64,000 nucleotides of DNA from Ornithoclostridium sp944380285 (GCA_963931165.1 OZ006985.1:248001-312000), one strand, 5' to 3'; positions 43,757 to 52,006 are shown, counted from the stretch's first letter. A program made the numbers and translations. Notes: generated by a model not told the origin, from the sequence alone.

Positions 43757-43816
43757 TTGCAGAGCCGCCCATTTTGGGGCAAGAAAAGAGGAAGACGTTC
43801 AAGCACGCCTTCCTCT
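43757..43816 (+). repeat. tRNA-Pro tail unit 6, truncated
   Basis: Only the lead and the AGGAAG / CTTCCT hairpin remain before the sequence turns into the 3' flank of the DUF4352 gene. Confidence 0.8.
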
Positions 43817-43838
43817 TGCGCGAAATCTCTTGCTAATT

Positions 43839-44777
43839 TTAAATTTTTCGCAAGTATATCTTTCCGACATATCCTATGTCTACCATGCCGAACTCAAAAT
43901 AATAATCTCTGTAAGCAGCCGACGTGGGCACTTCGTACACGAACGTAATTACTTCGGATGACTTGGGCTGCACTTCGAACATAAGTCCGGCTCCGTTGTC
44001 GAAATTCAAACCTGTCCCGTAGTCATGCTCATAGGAATCTTTTCCTGCCTTTAAGCAAAAATCATCAGGATCATAGTGTCGCGTCGCATTGCTTTCATTG
44101 AATATTGTTGCGCGCAATACAAGAAATAAATCGTCAGTCGTATCAAATCCGATCTTATCTGTTTCGTAATAACTGTTAACCGTTACCGTCATCTCTCCAA
44201 TCGTGATCGCTTCACCGATATTATGCCTTGTCGTGTCTTCTTCGGGCAATGTTTTCGGCAATGCAATGCGTACCGGTTCGGAATATCCTTCCTGCACTTC
44301 AAGATAATAATCGTCCTCAACATAGGAAGTGGGGATTTCAAAGACAAAGTATTCGGTTGTACTCAATCCGGGTCCAAGTGACAACGACATCCAGAATCCG
44401 CCATCAACACTCCCGCCCGAATTGTGCGGCTCATATGTGAGTGCGCCGTTGCATAATTCAAAGTCCGATGAAACATATATTTCCTCTTCGGTCCCCAAAT
44501 TCTTAATCGTAACCTCGAGTGTAACAAAGTAATAATTTGTCGAATAAGACCCTATCTTCTTGGTTTGAAACACTTTGTTGACGGTAACTTGTGTACTGCC
44601 TGTAACAGCGGCTTCTCCTATTTGATATCTCTTGCCGTCGTCCTCATAGTCTCCAAAATCAAAGAAGCACGCTGTGGAAACTGTCATGATCGATACCAAG
44701 ATCAAAAGCGTGATCCCGATCAAGACCGCTTTCTTTGCTCTTTCCGCGATTTCCTCTCTTCTAAAAAACTTATTCAT
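43839..44777 (-). CDS. Lipoprotein or anchored protein with two DUF4352-type domains
   Basis: 312 residues. An N-terminal membrane segment (AVLIGITLLILVSIMTVSTAC, possible lipobox Cys) is followed by two beta-sandwich repeats of the DUF4352 kind, about residues 55-170 and 185-310, each opening with IGEA and VTVN and containing LEVTIKNLG or LRATIFNES and a late FVFEIPTS / FVYEVPTS strand. Role unknown; such proteins are exported. AT-richer than most neighbours. GGAGGAG precedes the ATG. Divergent from an XRE gene across a shared operator-like region. Confidence 0.8.
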   Translation of the reverse strand: MNKFFRREEIAERAKKAVLIGITLLILVSIMTVSTACFFDFGDYEDDGKRYQIGEAAVTGSTQVTVNKVFQTKKIGSYSTNYYFVTLEVTIKNLGTEEEIYVSSDFELCNGALTYEPHNSGGSVDGGFWMSLSLGPGLSTTEYFVFEIPTSYVEDDYYLEVQEGYSEPVRIALPKTLPEEDTTRHNIGEAITIGEMTVTVNSYYETDKIGFDTTDDLFLVLRATIFNESNATRHYDPDDFCLKAGKDSYEHDYGTGLNFDNGAGLMFEVQPKSSEVITFVYEVPTSAAYRDYYFEFGMVDIGYVGKIYLRKI

Positions 44778-44802
44778 ATCACTCCTCCGTGGTTTTATAT
44801 CT

Positions 44803-44850
44803 CTAATTATAATTAGTTGCAACGTTTTTGTCAATAACTTTAATTATAAT
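44803..44850. promoter_or_regulatory. Divergent control region of the DUF4352 and XRE genes
   Basis: The DUF4352 promoter is TTGACA (44829-44834, minus), 17 bp, TATAAT (44806-44811). Its -10 lies in the 14-bp palindrome CTAATTATAATTAG (44803-44816). A second TAATTATAAT (44841-44850) overlaps the -10 of the XRE gene, and GTTGCAAC (44816-44823) lies between. The XRE protein is the natural candidate to bind here. Confidence 0.65.
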
Positions 44851-44856
44851 AGGCTT

Positions 44857-45084
44857 ATGAAATCCATCGCCGAATTTGACAGAAAGATCTTTGCCGAACG
44901 CCTCAAAGAATTACGCACGGAACGCGGCTTGGGTCAAAATTCCCTTGCAAATACGCTCGGTTTAAGCAATGCTTCGATCAGCTATTGGGAGACGTGCAAG
45001 CAAGAACCGACCGTCGGAGCTCTGTACAAATTGGCGGTATTCTTTGAAGTCTCCGCCGACTATTTGCTGGGGCTTGAAGACTGA
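44857..45084 (+). CDS. XRE-family helix-turn-helix regulator
   Basis: 75 residues, a single HTH_3 domain: FAERLKELRTERGLGQNSLANTLGLSNASISYWETCKQEP, then VGALYKLAVFFEVSADYLLGL. No sensor domain. The ATG lies 6 bases after the -10 box TATAAT and has no Shine-Dalgarno sequence, so the mRNA may be leaderless. Likely autoregulates through the shared operator and controls the divergent DUF4352 gene. Confidence 0.92.
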   Translation: MKSIAEFDRKIFAERLKELRTERGLGQNSLANTLGLSNASISYWETCKQEPTVGALYKLAVFFEVSADYLLGLED

Positions 45085-45182
45085 TTGCTTTCCGTTTCGT
45101 TATTATTTTTCAGCTGTCATTCGGTGTTTGACCATGTTCAAACGCCGTTTTTTCCACCATTATCCCCCCCGGTTTAAGTCGC

Positions 45183-45211
45183 TTGATTTGCTTTCGTTTA
45201 TATGCTAAACT
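45183..45211 (+). promoter_or_regulatory. Promoter of the 51-residue lipoprotein
   Basis: TTGATT (45183-45188), 17 bp, TAAACT (45206-45211). Confidence 0.55.
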
Positions 45212-45229
45212 TATTTTTGAGGGCGAATT

Positions 45230-45385
45230 ATGAAAAAATTCTTTATAGTTTTGACGTTGACGCTTGTCTTGGGGGTGATCCTTTGCGGATGTCTGCAGTG
45301 GCTCGAGATCCCCGACGAACACTATTCGCAGGCGAGCGCGGAGCTCATCAATGAGATCGAGAGCGACGAGTATCGCCCTGCATAG
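45230..45385 (+). CDS. Small lipoprotein, 51 residues
   Basis: Short gene read directly from the sequence: MKKFFIVLTLTLVLGVILCGC leader with lipobox LCGC, then an acidic 30-residue tail (LEIPDEHYSQASAELINEIE). GAGGG lies 6 bases before the ATG and a promoter and terminator bracket it. Function unknown. Confidence 0.65.
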   Translation: MKKFFIVLTLTLVLGVILCGCLQWLEIPDEHYSQASAELINEIESDEYRPA

Positions 45386-45434
45386 CGCGGCAGCCGATCT
45401 CTTCCCGACCGACATATTTTCAACGACAAAAAGA

Positions 45435-45467
45435 ACGGAGCAAACGCGCTCCGTCCTTTATTTTTTT
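45435..45467. terminator. Bidirectional terminator between small lipoprotein and GH18 genes
   Basis: ACGGAGC / GCTCCGT hairpin with T-rich tails on both strands. Confidence 0.75.
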
Positions 45468-45482
45468 GCGATATGTATGCGC

Positions 45483-46988
45483 TTATTGCGCCAAAGCCGC
45501 TCTGTCTTCGACCGCCGCGGCGATCGCTCCGGTCAACGACCTGTCGAGGTTCTCGGTGTCGTCGCACGCCATGTGCCAGATCATGATGCCGCCGAGTCCG
45601 AGGTCGATCGCATAGCTCGTCTTGTCGTATATCATCTGCCTGTCGTTGAAGTAGTTGGGCGCGTTGCCCTGCTTGCCGTCGCTGTTGGTGTACGGCTCGG
45701 GGAAGGTGTAGACGTTGGACGGCGTCAGCACCGAACTGACCACCTTGTAGTTGCCCCAAAATGAATCTTTGTCAGTCGGACGGGAATAGAACGGCACGCC
45801 TAAATGCACCTTGGACAGATCCGCGCCGTTTTTGCGGCAGTTCTCGACGACTTGATAGCACGCCTTGTAGAAGGTGGAATGATAGCCCCTGCCGTCGAAC
45901 AGATCGTACGCCATCACCTCGATTTGGTCGAGCGCGTCCATATATTCTTTCTTAAACGTGTGGTCGCCGAAGCACCAATCGGCGATCGCCGCGGTCAGCA
46001 GCTTGTGACCGTCATATTTTTCGTCGAGCGCGGCGCGCAGCGATATGAGATATTCGCCGTAAATGCGATAGTCTTTCGCTGACGACGGATATTCGTAATC
46101 GAACGAAACGCCGTCCACGCCCCACTCGTCGATGAACGCGAGGATGTTCTCGGTCAGCTTCGCCGCGTTGTCTCCCATCGCGGCGTTGTGGCGGTCGATC
46201 GTGTTGTCGTACCCGTCAGCGGAGATATCGTTTTTGTTGCCCAACAATGTCACGACGATCTCGGCGTCGGGCGCCATACCGCGCAGTTTGTCGAGGGCGT
46301 AGCGGAAGTCCGCTTTGCCGTCGCCGTCGCGATTTGAGATGTCCTTGTAGACGATCGAACCGTCGCCCTTGAAATAAACGCCTGCGATCATATTGAATTG
46401 AGTGACCTGTTCGAACACCTCGGTATAGCTCTCGTCGATACCGCCGTCCTGATCGCCGTAACTGCCGTCATCGAGCCCCTCGTCCGCATCGAGCACGGGC
46501 GCGCAGAGCGAATCGACGGTGATGTAGCCCATAATGCGGAAATCGTCGCGCGCCTGTCTGTCGATCATATACGCCTCGAGGCTGTCCAATTTCCAGGCGC
46601 CGTCGCAGCTGTCCGCCCTGACGACGATCTCGGACGCGGAGACAGGCTCGAACGAACATACGCGATACTCCTCGATCAGGTCGCTCGAATAAAACGGCTC
46701 GCTTTCTCCGTCCTTATAAAGTGAGAATTGGGTGATCTCGCTCCCCTTTTCGCGCATGACCAAAGTGTTGAATGTGATCTCTTTGCCGAACGAGAACACC
46801 GCCGCGTCTCCCTTGTCACCGGACGCGACCTCAAACTCGCCGTCCGCCGCCAGATTTTGGTAATTTGCGGCGATCTCGTCGGGCGTCTCGACGGGACCGC
46901 AGCCGGAAAACGCGGCCGCTGCGATCGGGATCGCGATCGCGACGACCGCAAGCAGCGCCACTATCTTTTTCGTTATGGTCTTTTGCAT
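45483..46988 (-). CDS. Secreted GH18 family glycosidase lipoprotein
   Basis: 501 residues. Lipoprotein leader ending AFSGC, an N-terminal beta-rich region (about 40-145, discoidin-like arrangement), then a GH18 TIM barrel with VDGVSFDYEYP (the DxxDxDxE signature, catalytic Glu), MAYDLFDGRG and GGIMIWHMACD. Probably acts on chitin, N-glycan cores or peptidoglycan-type beta-1,4-GlcNAc linkages outside the cell. Own promoter; GGAGG before the start. Confidence 0.92.
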   Translation of the reverse strand: MQKTITKKIVALLAVVAIAIPIAAAAFSGCGPVETPDEIAANYQNLAADGEFEVASGDKGDAAVFSFGKEITFNTLVMREKGSEITQFSLYKDGESEPFYSSDLIEEYRVCSFEPVSASEIVVRADSCDGAWKLDSLEAYMIDRQARDDFRIMGYITVDSLCAPVLDADEGLDDGSYGDQDGGIDESYTEVFEQVTQFNMIAGVYFKGDGSIVYKDISNRDGDGKADFRYALDKLRGMAPDAEIVVTLLGNKNDISADGYDNTIDRHNAAMGDNAAKLTENILAFIDEWGVDGVSFDYEYPSSAKDYRIYGEYLISLRAALDEKYDGHKLLTAAIADWCFGDHTFKKEYMDALDQIEVMAYDLFDGRGYHSTFYKACYQVVENCRKNGADLSKVHLGVPFYSRPTDKDSFWGNYKVVSSVLTPSNVYTFPEPYTNSDGKQGNAPNYFNDRQMIYDKTSYAIDLGLGGIMIWHMACDDTENLDRSLTGAIAAAVEDRAALAQ

Positions 46989-47016
46989 GATTTTCCTCCT
47001 GATGCTCGATGAATTT

Positions 47017-47046
47017 ATTATATCGTGCGCGGACGCGGTCTGTCAA
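47017..47046 (-). promoter_or_regulatory. Promoter of the GH18 gene
   Basis: TTGACA (47041-47046), 18 bp, TATAAT (47017-47022). Confidence 0.7.
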
Positions 47047-47048
47047 CA

Positions 47049-47076
47049 CAAAAAAAGACCGCCCGAAGGCGGTCTT
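47049..47076 (-). terminator. Terminator of the YegP gene
   Basis: AAGACCGCC / GGCGGTCTT hairpin with seven T on the minus strand; overlaps the region of the GH18 promoter. Confidence 0.8.
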
Positions 47077-47088
47077 GCGCGGATATCA

Positions 47089-47478
47089 CTACTCCTCTTT
47101 GACGACCTCGGCTTCCGCCGCCCATTTAGCAAGCGAAGCGATGCCCTTTTTGCAGCTGTCCTTGGATGCATAGCCGTCCTCGGAGGTGCAGATGAGCTCG
47201 CCGTTGCTCGCCTTGAGGCGATAGCGGTATTTGCCCGCCTTGTCCATGTAGATCTCGAACTTGGGATTGGTGAGCTGTTCAAATTTCTGCAATGTCTGAT
47301 CTTCGATCTTTGCGCCCGAGTTCTTGCGCACGCTCTCGATACCGGCTTTGCATGCCGAAAAGCTGGAGTAGCCGGTGCCGCCGCTGACGGCGATGGTCTC
47401 CTTGTTGGAAGCTTTGAGACGATAGTTCCAATAGCCCTTGGCGGTCTTGTAACATACAAATTGTCCTTTTGCTGCCAT
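47089..47478 (-). CDS. YegP-family (DUF1508) protein, two repeats
   Basis: 129 residues with two tandem DUF1508 repeats (about 5-55 and 70-120): FVCYKTAKGYWNYRLKASNKE..., FEIYMDKAGKYRYRLKASNGE..., each ending in a GY(S/A)SxxxCKxGI helix. Small cytoplasmic protein of unknown function, common as UPF0339. Own promoter and terminator. Confidence 0.92.
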   Translation of the reverse strand: MAAKGQFVCYKTAKGYWNYRLKASNKETIAVSGGTGYSSFSACKAGIESVRKNSGAKIEDQTLQKFEQLTNPKFEIYMDKAGKYRYRLKASNGELICTSEDGYASKDSCKKGIASLAKWAAEAEVVKEE

Positions 47479-47520
47479 AATGCACCTCTCTTTTGCATAT
47501 TGCGGTCCCCCGCATTTTTA

Positions 47521-47549
47521 ATTGTACAACATCGGCAGTGATTTTTCAA
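47521..47549 (-). promoter_or_regulatory. Promoter of the YegP gene
   Basis: TTGAAA (47544-47549), 17 bp, TACAAT (47521-47526). Confidence 0.65.
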
Positions 47550-47699
47550 CCCCTCAATGTAAAATCGAGGTAAAACTTTGGCACGCGACTTTGAGGACAA
47601 AATAAATCGTTTTTGACAAACCTACCTATTTTTTCGTCCCCGTGTCGATAATATATGATTTTCGTTCTCATGCGGCGACGGAGCGCATGTCTTTTGAGG

Positions 47700-47728
47700 T
47701 TGACTTGCCGCCCGGGTCAATGTATAAT
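47700..47728 (+). promoter_or_regulatory. Promoter of the GH16 gene
   Basis: TTGACT (47700-47705), 17 bp, TATAAT (47723-47728), with TG directly before the -10 box. Confidence 0.75.
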
Positions 47729-47756
47729 AGGCTCGAACAGACAAAGGAGTCGTCGC

Positions 47757-48740
47757 ATGAAAAAATTCGTTTTTATCGTCGTCGCGGCAATGCTGGTCGC
47801 GGCGCTCATCCCCGCCGTCTCCGCTTGCGGCAACGCAGATCGCACCGAAGAACTGCACGCCGAACTCGAAAGCATGGGCTACACTCTCGCGTTTGAGGAC
47901 AACTTCGACGGCGACGAGATCGACTACACCAAGTGGCGCGTCGGCTACAACGTCGGCGCGGGCGAGGACGGAGCTCTCCGCCGCGCCGGCTATTACGAGG
48001 TATCCGACGACACGATCGACGTGTCCGACGGCGTCCTGACCGTCTCCACTCTCTACAAGGACGGGCAATACGGCGAGGGCTGGTACACCTGCTGGCTGGA
48101 ATCGAGCGTGCTCGGCAGCATGGGCTCGGAGGCGCCGATACTCTGCGCCGCAGAGGACTACCGCGGGTTTGAGTCGACTTACGGCTATTTCGAAGTTCGC
48201 TGCATCGCGCCGCCGTGCGAGGGCATTTGGTCGGCGTTTTGGATGATGCCCAACTCCGAGGGCATGTCCGGCTTGGGCGGCGAACCGGGCGGCGCGGACG
48301 GCGTCGAGGTCGACGTCATGGAGTCGCCCTACTACTATTGGGACGCGCTCAAACGCGACAACGTCAGGCATGTGCTCCACGGCGACGGCTATACCTACAA
48401 CAAGACCGAAAGTTCCGAGGACATACGCGTGCGCGATATGTACTCCTCCTTCCATACCTACGGAGTGCTGTGGACGGAGACGGAATATGTGTTCTATGTC
48501 GACGGCAACGAGACGTGGCGCACGACCTACAACGTCGACGGCGAGCATATGGGCGTGTCGCACGTTCCGCAATATATGATCCTGTCCGTCGAAGTCGCAG
48601 GCTATGCGGACGGCGACGTCCCCATCCCCGGCAAAAACAACGACGGCACGCCCTATTGGTGCGGCGACCCGATGAACAACGACTTGACAAAGAGCTATGA
48701 CTTCGTCATCGACTACGTCAAGGTCTATTGCAAGGATTGA
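47757..48740 (+). CDS. Secreted GH16 family beta-glucanase
   Basis: 327 residues. Lipoprotein-type leader ending AVSACGN. GH16 jelly roll with DEIDYTKWRVG, GYFEVRC, GIWSAFWMMP and the catalytic EVDVMES (ExDxxE, nucleophile and acid/base). Likely cleaves beta-1,3 or mixed-linkage beta-glucans or related galactans outside the cell, feeding the cytoplasmic GH3 enzyme. AAAGGAG 7 bases before the ATG fixes the start. Confidence 0.94.
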   Translation: MKKFVFIVVAAMLVAALIPAVSACGNADRTEELHAELESMGYTLAFEDNFDGDEIDYTKWRVGYNVGAGEDGALRRAGYYEVSDDTIDVSDGVLTVSTLYKDGQYGEGWYTCWLESSVLGSMGSEAPILCAAEDYRGFESTYGYFEVRCIAPPCEGIWSAFWMMPNSEGMSGLGGEPGGADGVEVDVMESPYYYWDALKRDNVRHVLHGDGYTYNKTESSEDIRVRDMYSSFHTYGVLWTETEYVFYVDGNETWRTTYNVDGEHMGVSHVPQYMILSVEVAGYADGDVPIPGKNNDGTPYWCGDPMNNDLTKSYDFVIDYVKVYCKD

Positions 48741-48757
48741 ACGTCCCGACAGACAAA

Positions 48758-48792
48758 AGCCGCCGCGCGTTTTGCGCGGCGGCTTCTTTTTT
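48758..48792. terminator. Terminator shared by the GH16 and metA genes
   Basis: AGCCGCCGCGC / GCGCGGCGGCT hairpin, T-run on the plus strand and an AAAA/TTTT flank for the minus strand. Confidence 0.8.
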
Positions 48793-48800
48793 GAAACGAT

Positions 48801-49709
48801 TCACTCCTCGAACGAATAGGGCGTGACCTGATAGACGTAATAGTTGAGCCAATTGTAGTAGATGAGATTGGCTGTCCCTCTCCACGTCATATTGATGCGA
48901 TTGATGTCGCCGTCGATGAAGTAGTTGACCGGCGGCGCGATGTCCAACCCCTTGTCGAGATCGCGGAGATACTCGTTTTTGAGCGTCTCGCGGTCGTACT
49001 CTCCGTGCCCGAAGAAAAAGAATGCGCGGTTGTCGAGGCTCTTGGCGATCGCGATCTTGCACTCGTCGCCGTAGGCGAGCACTTTGAGGCGTTTGTCGTT
49101 CATCACCGCGTCGACGTCGACGTCGGTGTGGCGGCTCATCGGGACGTTGATGACGTCGTCCGCACCTTTGAGCAGCAGCTCGTTGTCGTCGCAGCAGCGC
49201 GCCGGATAGATGCCGAACAGCTTGCGCTCCAAGTTGTGCTTGTCGATGCCGTAGTGGAATTTGAGCGCCGCCTGCGCACCCCAGCAGATGTAGATCGTCG
49301 AGGTGACATTGGTCTCGGTGAACTCCATGATCTTTTCCAGCTCTTCCCAATAGGCGACCTGCTCGAAAGGCAGCGTCTCGACGGGGGCGCCGGTGATGAT
49401 CATGCCGTCGAAGTGGCGATCCTTGACCTCGTCGAACTTCTTGTAAAATTTCTGCATATGCGCGAGCGGTGTATTTTTGCTTTTATAGGTGCCCGTGTTG
49501 ATAAGCGTCACATTTACTTGAAGCGGCGAGTTGCCCAAAAGCCTGAGCAGCTGGGTCTCGGTCTCCACCTTTGTCGGCATCAGATTGACGATCGCGATGT
49601 CGATCGGACGGATGTCCTGCGTCCACGCGCGATGGGAGTCCATCACGAAGATGTTCTCTTTGGTCAGCTTGTTGTACGCCGGAAGTTCCTTGGGTATGAT
49701 TATCGGCAT
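48801..49709 (-). CDS. metA: Homoserine O-acetyltransferase (MetA type)
   Basis: 302 residues, normal length. Catalytic Cys142 in YICWGAQ and the FFGHGEYD motif holding the His/Glu pair. At position 111 (TGAPVETL) it carries Glu, the residue known to direct MetA proteins to acetyl-CoA, whereas succinyl-specific enzymes have Gly. The adjacent O-acetylhomoserine sulfhydrylase agrees with acetylation. First committed step of methionine synthesis. Starts 16 bases behind metY. Confidence 0.95.
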   Translation of the reverse strand: MPIIIPKELPAYNKLTKENIFVMDSHRAWTQDIRPIDIAIVNLMPTKVETETQLLRLLGNSPLQVNVTLINTGTYKSKNTPLAHMQKFYKKFDEVKDRHFDGMIITGAPVETLPFEQVAYWEELEKIMEFTETNVTSTIYICWGAQAALKFHYGIDKHNLERKLFGIYPARCCDDNELLLKGADDVINVPMSRHTDVDVDAVMNDKRLKVLAYGDECKIAIAKSLDNRAFFFFGHGEYDRETLKNEYLRDLDKGLDIAPPVNYFIDGDINRINMTWRGTANLIYYNWLNYYVYQVTPYSFEE

Positions 49710-49725
49710 AGGCTCCCTCCTCCGC

Positions 49726-51012
49726 TCACTGCGGCAGCCCGTCCAACGCCTGTTTGACGTCCGCGATCAGGTCGTCGATGTTTTCGATGCCGACGGACAG
49801 TCTGATCAATTCGGGTTTGACGCCCGCCTCTTCCAGCTCGCGGTCGTTCATCTGGCGATGAGTTGCGCTCGCCGGATGCAGACAACAGCTGCGCGCGTCG
49901 GCGACGTGCGTCTCGATCGCGATGGTCCTGAGCTTTTTCATAAACTCTTCCGCCGCCTTTCTGCCGCCCTTGACGCCGAAGCTGAGCACTCCGCACGAGC
50001 CCTTGGGCAGATACTTGCGCCCGAGCTCGTAGCACTTGTCGCCTGGCAGTCCGCAATAGGTGACCCAAGACACCGCCTTGTGTCCCTGCAAAAACTCAGC
50101 CATCTTTTGGGCGTTGGCGCAATGTCTCTCCATACGCAGCGCGAGGCTTTCAAGCCCGAGGTTGAGATAGTATGCATTCTGCGGCGACTGCATAGCGCCG
50201 AAGTCTCTCATCAATTGCGCGGTCGCCTTGGTGATGAACGCGCCCTCTTTGCCGAACCTCTCGGCATAGACGATGCCGTGATAGCTGTCGTCGGGGGTGG
50301 TCAGCCCGGGGAACTTGTCCGCGTGCGCCATCCAATCGAACTTGCCCGAATCGACGATCGCTCCGCCGAGCGCCGCGCCGTGGCCGTCCATATACTTTGT
50401 CGTGGAATGGGTGACGATGTCGGCGCCCCATTCGAACGGACGGCAGTTGATCGGGGTCGCAAAGGTGTTGTCCACGATCAGCGGCACGCCGTGCGCGTGC
50501 GCCGCCTTTGCAAATCTCTCGATGTCGAACACTATGACCGCGGGGTTTGCGATCGTCTCGCCGAACACCGCCTTGGTGTTGGGGCGGAACGCCGCCTCGA
50601 GCTCTTCGTCCGAGCAGTCGGGCTTGACAAAGGTGAACTCGACGCCCATTTTGCGCATAGTGACATGGAAGAGGTTGAATGTGCCGCCGTAGATCGTCGA
50701 CGACGCGACGACGTGGTCGCCCGCGGTCGCGATGTTGAACACCGCGAAGAAGTTCGCCGCCTGCCCCGACGAGGTCAGCATCGCGGCAGTACCGCCTTCG
50801 AGCTGGCAGATCTTTTTCGCTACCATGTCGACCGTCGGGTTTTGCAGACGGCTGTAAAAATAGCCGCTCTCCTCGAGGTCGAACAGTTTCGCCATATGTT
50901 CGCTGGTGTCGTATTTGAAAGTCGTGCTTTGGATTATCGGCAGTTGGCGCGGCTCGCCGTTGCCCGGCTCGTAGCCGCCCTGCACGCAAATTGTCTCTAT
51001 CTTTTTGTCCAT
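49726..51012 (-). CDS. metY: O-acetylhomoserine sulfhydrylase
   Basis: 428 residues, PLP enzyme of the Cys/Met metabolism family. The PLP lysine is in HSTTKYMDGHG; other signatures are YSRLQNPT, SSGQAANF and VDNTFATP. The length (about 430) and the internal insertions are those of OAH sulfhydrylase rather than cystathionine synthase. Makes homocysteine from O-acetylhomoserine and sulfide. Follows smpB by 16 bases and precedes metA. Confidence 0.94.
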   Translation of the reverse strand: MDKKIETICVQGGYEPGNGEPRQLPIIQSTTFKYDTSEHMAKLFDLEESGYFYSRLQNPTVDMVAKKICQLEGGTAAMLTSSGQAANFFAVFNIATAGDHVVASSTIYGGTFNLFHVTMRKMGVEFTFVKPDCSDEELEAAFRPNTKAVFGETIANPAVIVFDIERFAKAAHAHGVPLIVDNTFATPINCRPFEWGADIVTHSTTKYMDGHGAALGGAIVDSGKFDWMAHADKFPGLTTPDDSYHGIVYAERFGKEGAFITKATAQLMRDFGAMQSPQNAYYLNLGLESLALRMERHCANAQKMAEFLQGHKAVSWVTYCGLPGDKCYELGRKYLPKGSCGVLSFGVKGGRKAAEEFMKKLRTIAIETHVADARSCCLHPASATHRQMNDRELEEAGVKPELIRLSVGIENIDDLIADVKQALDGLPQ

Positions 51013-51028
51013 ATGTTCTCCTTTGCCG

Positions 51029-51493
51029 TCATCGGCGCGAGTTGTATTCTTTGAGTGTGCGTTCGATCTGTCTCTTTGAGTCGCGCTCGGCGATGGTCTT
51101 GCGCTTGTCGTGCAATTCCTTGCCTCTCGCGAGCCCGACCTCGACCTTGATCAGTCCGCGTTTGAAATATATCTTTGTCGGCACGAGGGTGAAGCCCTTT
51201 TGCTCGACTTTGCCTCTCAGTCTGTTGATCTCGGGTCTGCGCAGCAACAGCTTGCGCATTCGCCTGGGGTCCGCATTGAAAAAACTGCCCTTCTCGTACG
51301 GCGAGATGTGGACGTTGATCATGAAGATCTCGCCGTCCTTGATCACGCAATAGCCGTCTTTGAGGTTGACGTGTCCGAGGCGCACGGACTTGACCTCGCT
51401 GCCGAGGAGTTCCACCCCCGCCTCGTAGGTCTCGTCGATGAAATAGTCGAAGTACGCCTTCTTGTTGGTCGCAATGATCTTGATCCCGTCCAT
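51029..51493 (-). CDS. smpB: SsrA-binding protein
   Basis: 154 residues, normal length. Binds tmRNA for rescue of stalled ribosomes. Motifs: NKKAYFDYFIDETYEAGVEL, GSEVKSVRLGHVNLKD, NVHISPYEKGSFFN, KGFTLVPTKIYFKRGLIK and the basic C-terminal tail. ATG 51493 is chosen because upstream in-frame codons overlap the -10 box; the 5' leader would be only about 5 nt with a weak AGGA, so initiation is nearly leaderless. Confidence 0.95.
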   Translation of the reverse strand: MDGIKIIATNKKAYFDYFIDETYEAGVELLGSEVKSVRLGHVNLKDGYCVIKDGEIFMINVHISPYEKGSFFNADPRRMRKLLLRRPEINRLRGKVEQKGFTLVPTKIYFKRGLIKVEVGLARGKELHDKRKTIAERDSKRQIERTLKEYNSRR

Positions 51494-51504
51494 ATGTCCT
51501 ATAT

Positions 51505-51533
51505 ATTTTAGCATACGCGCGCATTTTATACAA
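51505..51533 (-). promoter_or_regulatory. Promoter of smpB-metY-metA
   Basis: TTGTAT (51528-51533), 17 bp, TAAAAT (51505-51510). Confidence 0.6.
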
Positions 51534-51560
51534 CTCATTGCGCGCATTGTCCTTGCAAAC

Positions 51561-51585
51561 AAAAAGCCCGCCGATGTCGGCGGGC
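51561..51585 (-). terminator. Terminator of secG
   Basis: GCCCGCC / GGCGGGC hairpin followed by TTTTTG on the minus strand; separates secG from smpB. Confidence 0.75.
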
Positions 51586-51602
51586 GCTTCTGTCTTGATG
51601 TG

Positions 51603-51902
51603 TCACTGCAAGACGATGAAGTAGACGATCGAGATGACCATCAGCAGCACGAGGAACACGATGGTCAGCTTTTTGAGGATGCTGTCGCGGTTGCGTCCCT
51701 TGTTCTTGCCCGCATAGGTATCCGTCTCGCGCTCGCTGCCGCCGAGACTGCCGATGTTGTCGTTGGTGCCTTTCTGCATCAGGATGCAGACGATCGCCGC
51801 GACGCCCATCAGCGCCATAACGATCATCAAAAGCGGCTCCAGCCACCTGGAGACCTCGTTGGGAATGAGTGCGATCGCCGCAGTTATATATGTGAAATTC
51901 AT
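51603..51902 (-). CDS. secG: Preprotein translocase subunit SecG
   Basis: 99 residues. Two membrane helices (about 22-42 and 80-98) joined by a cytoplasmic loop with QKGTNDNIGSLGG, the SecG signature. Third subunit of the SecYEG channel. GGAGG lies 10 bases before the ATG. In many Firmicutes secG precedes rnr and smpB; here smpB follows but rnr is missing. Confidence 0.93.
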   Translation of the reverse strand: MNFTYITAAIALIPNEVSRWLEPLLMIVMALMGVAAIVCILMQKGTNDNIGSLGGSERETDTYAGKNKGRNRDSILKKLTIVFLVLLMVISIVYFIVLQ

Positions 51903-51938
51903 CTTGCGAATTTCCTCCGATCACTTTGTTGCCAAAAT

Positions 51939-51967
51939 ATAATACCATACCGCGAGCATTTTGACAA
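51939..51967 (-). promoter_or_regulatory. Promoter of secG
   Basis: TTGTCA (51962-51967), 17 bp, TATTAT (51939-51944). Confidence 0.65.
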
Positions 51968-52006
51968 GCAAAATGGGCGATATTTTTTCACAACGCGCAT
52001 ATCGCG

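Noticed and set aside
42631..43816. Repeat array behind tRNA-Pro as a CRISPR locus
   Set aside because: The units are 189-235 bp and nearly identical throughout, the shared tail is the tRNA 3' end, and there are no unique spacers or cas genes.
42531..43836. Overlapping open frames through the tRNA-Pro array with repeated protein segments
   Set aside because: They arise from the tandem DNA repeat, occur on both strands and several frames, have no ribosome sites and run through tRNA and terminator sequences.
51013..51028. SAM riboswitch (S-box) before metY
   Set aside because: Only 16 bases separate smpB from metY, and no S-box core is present upstream of smpB.
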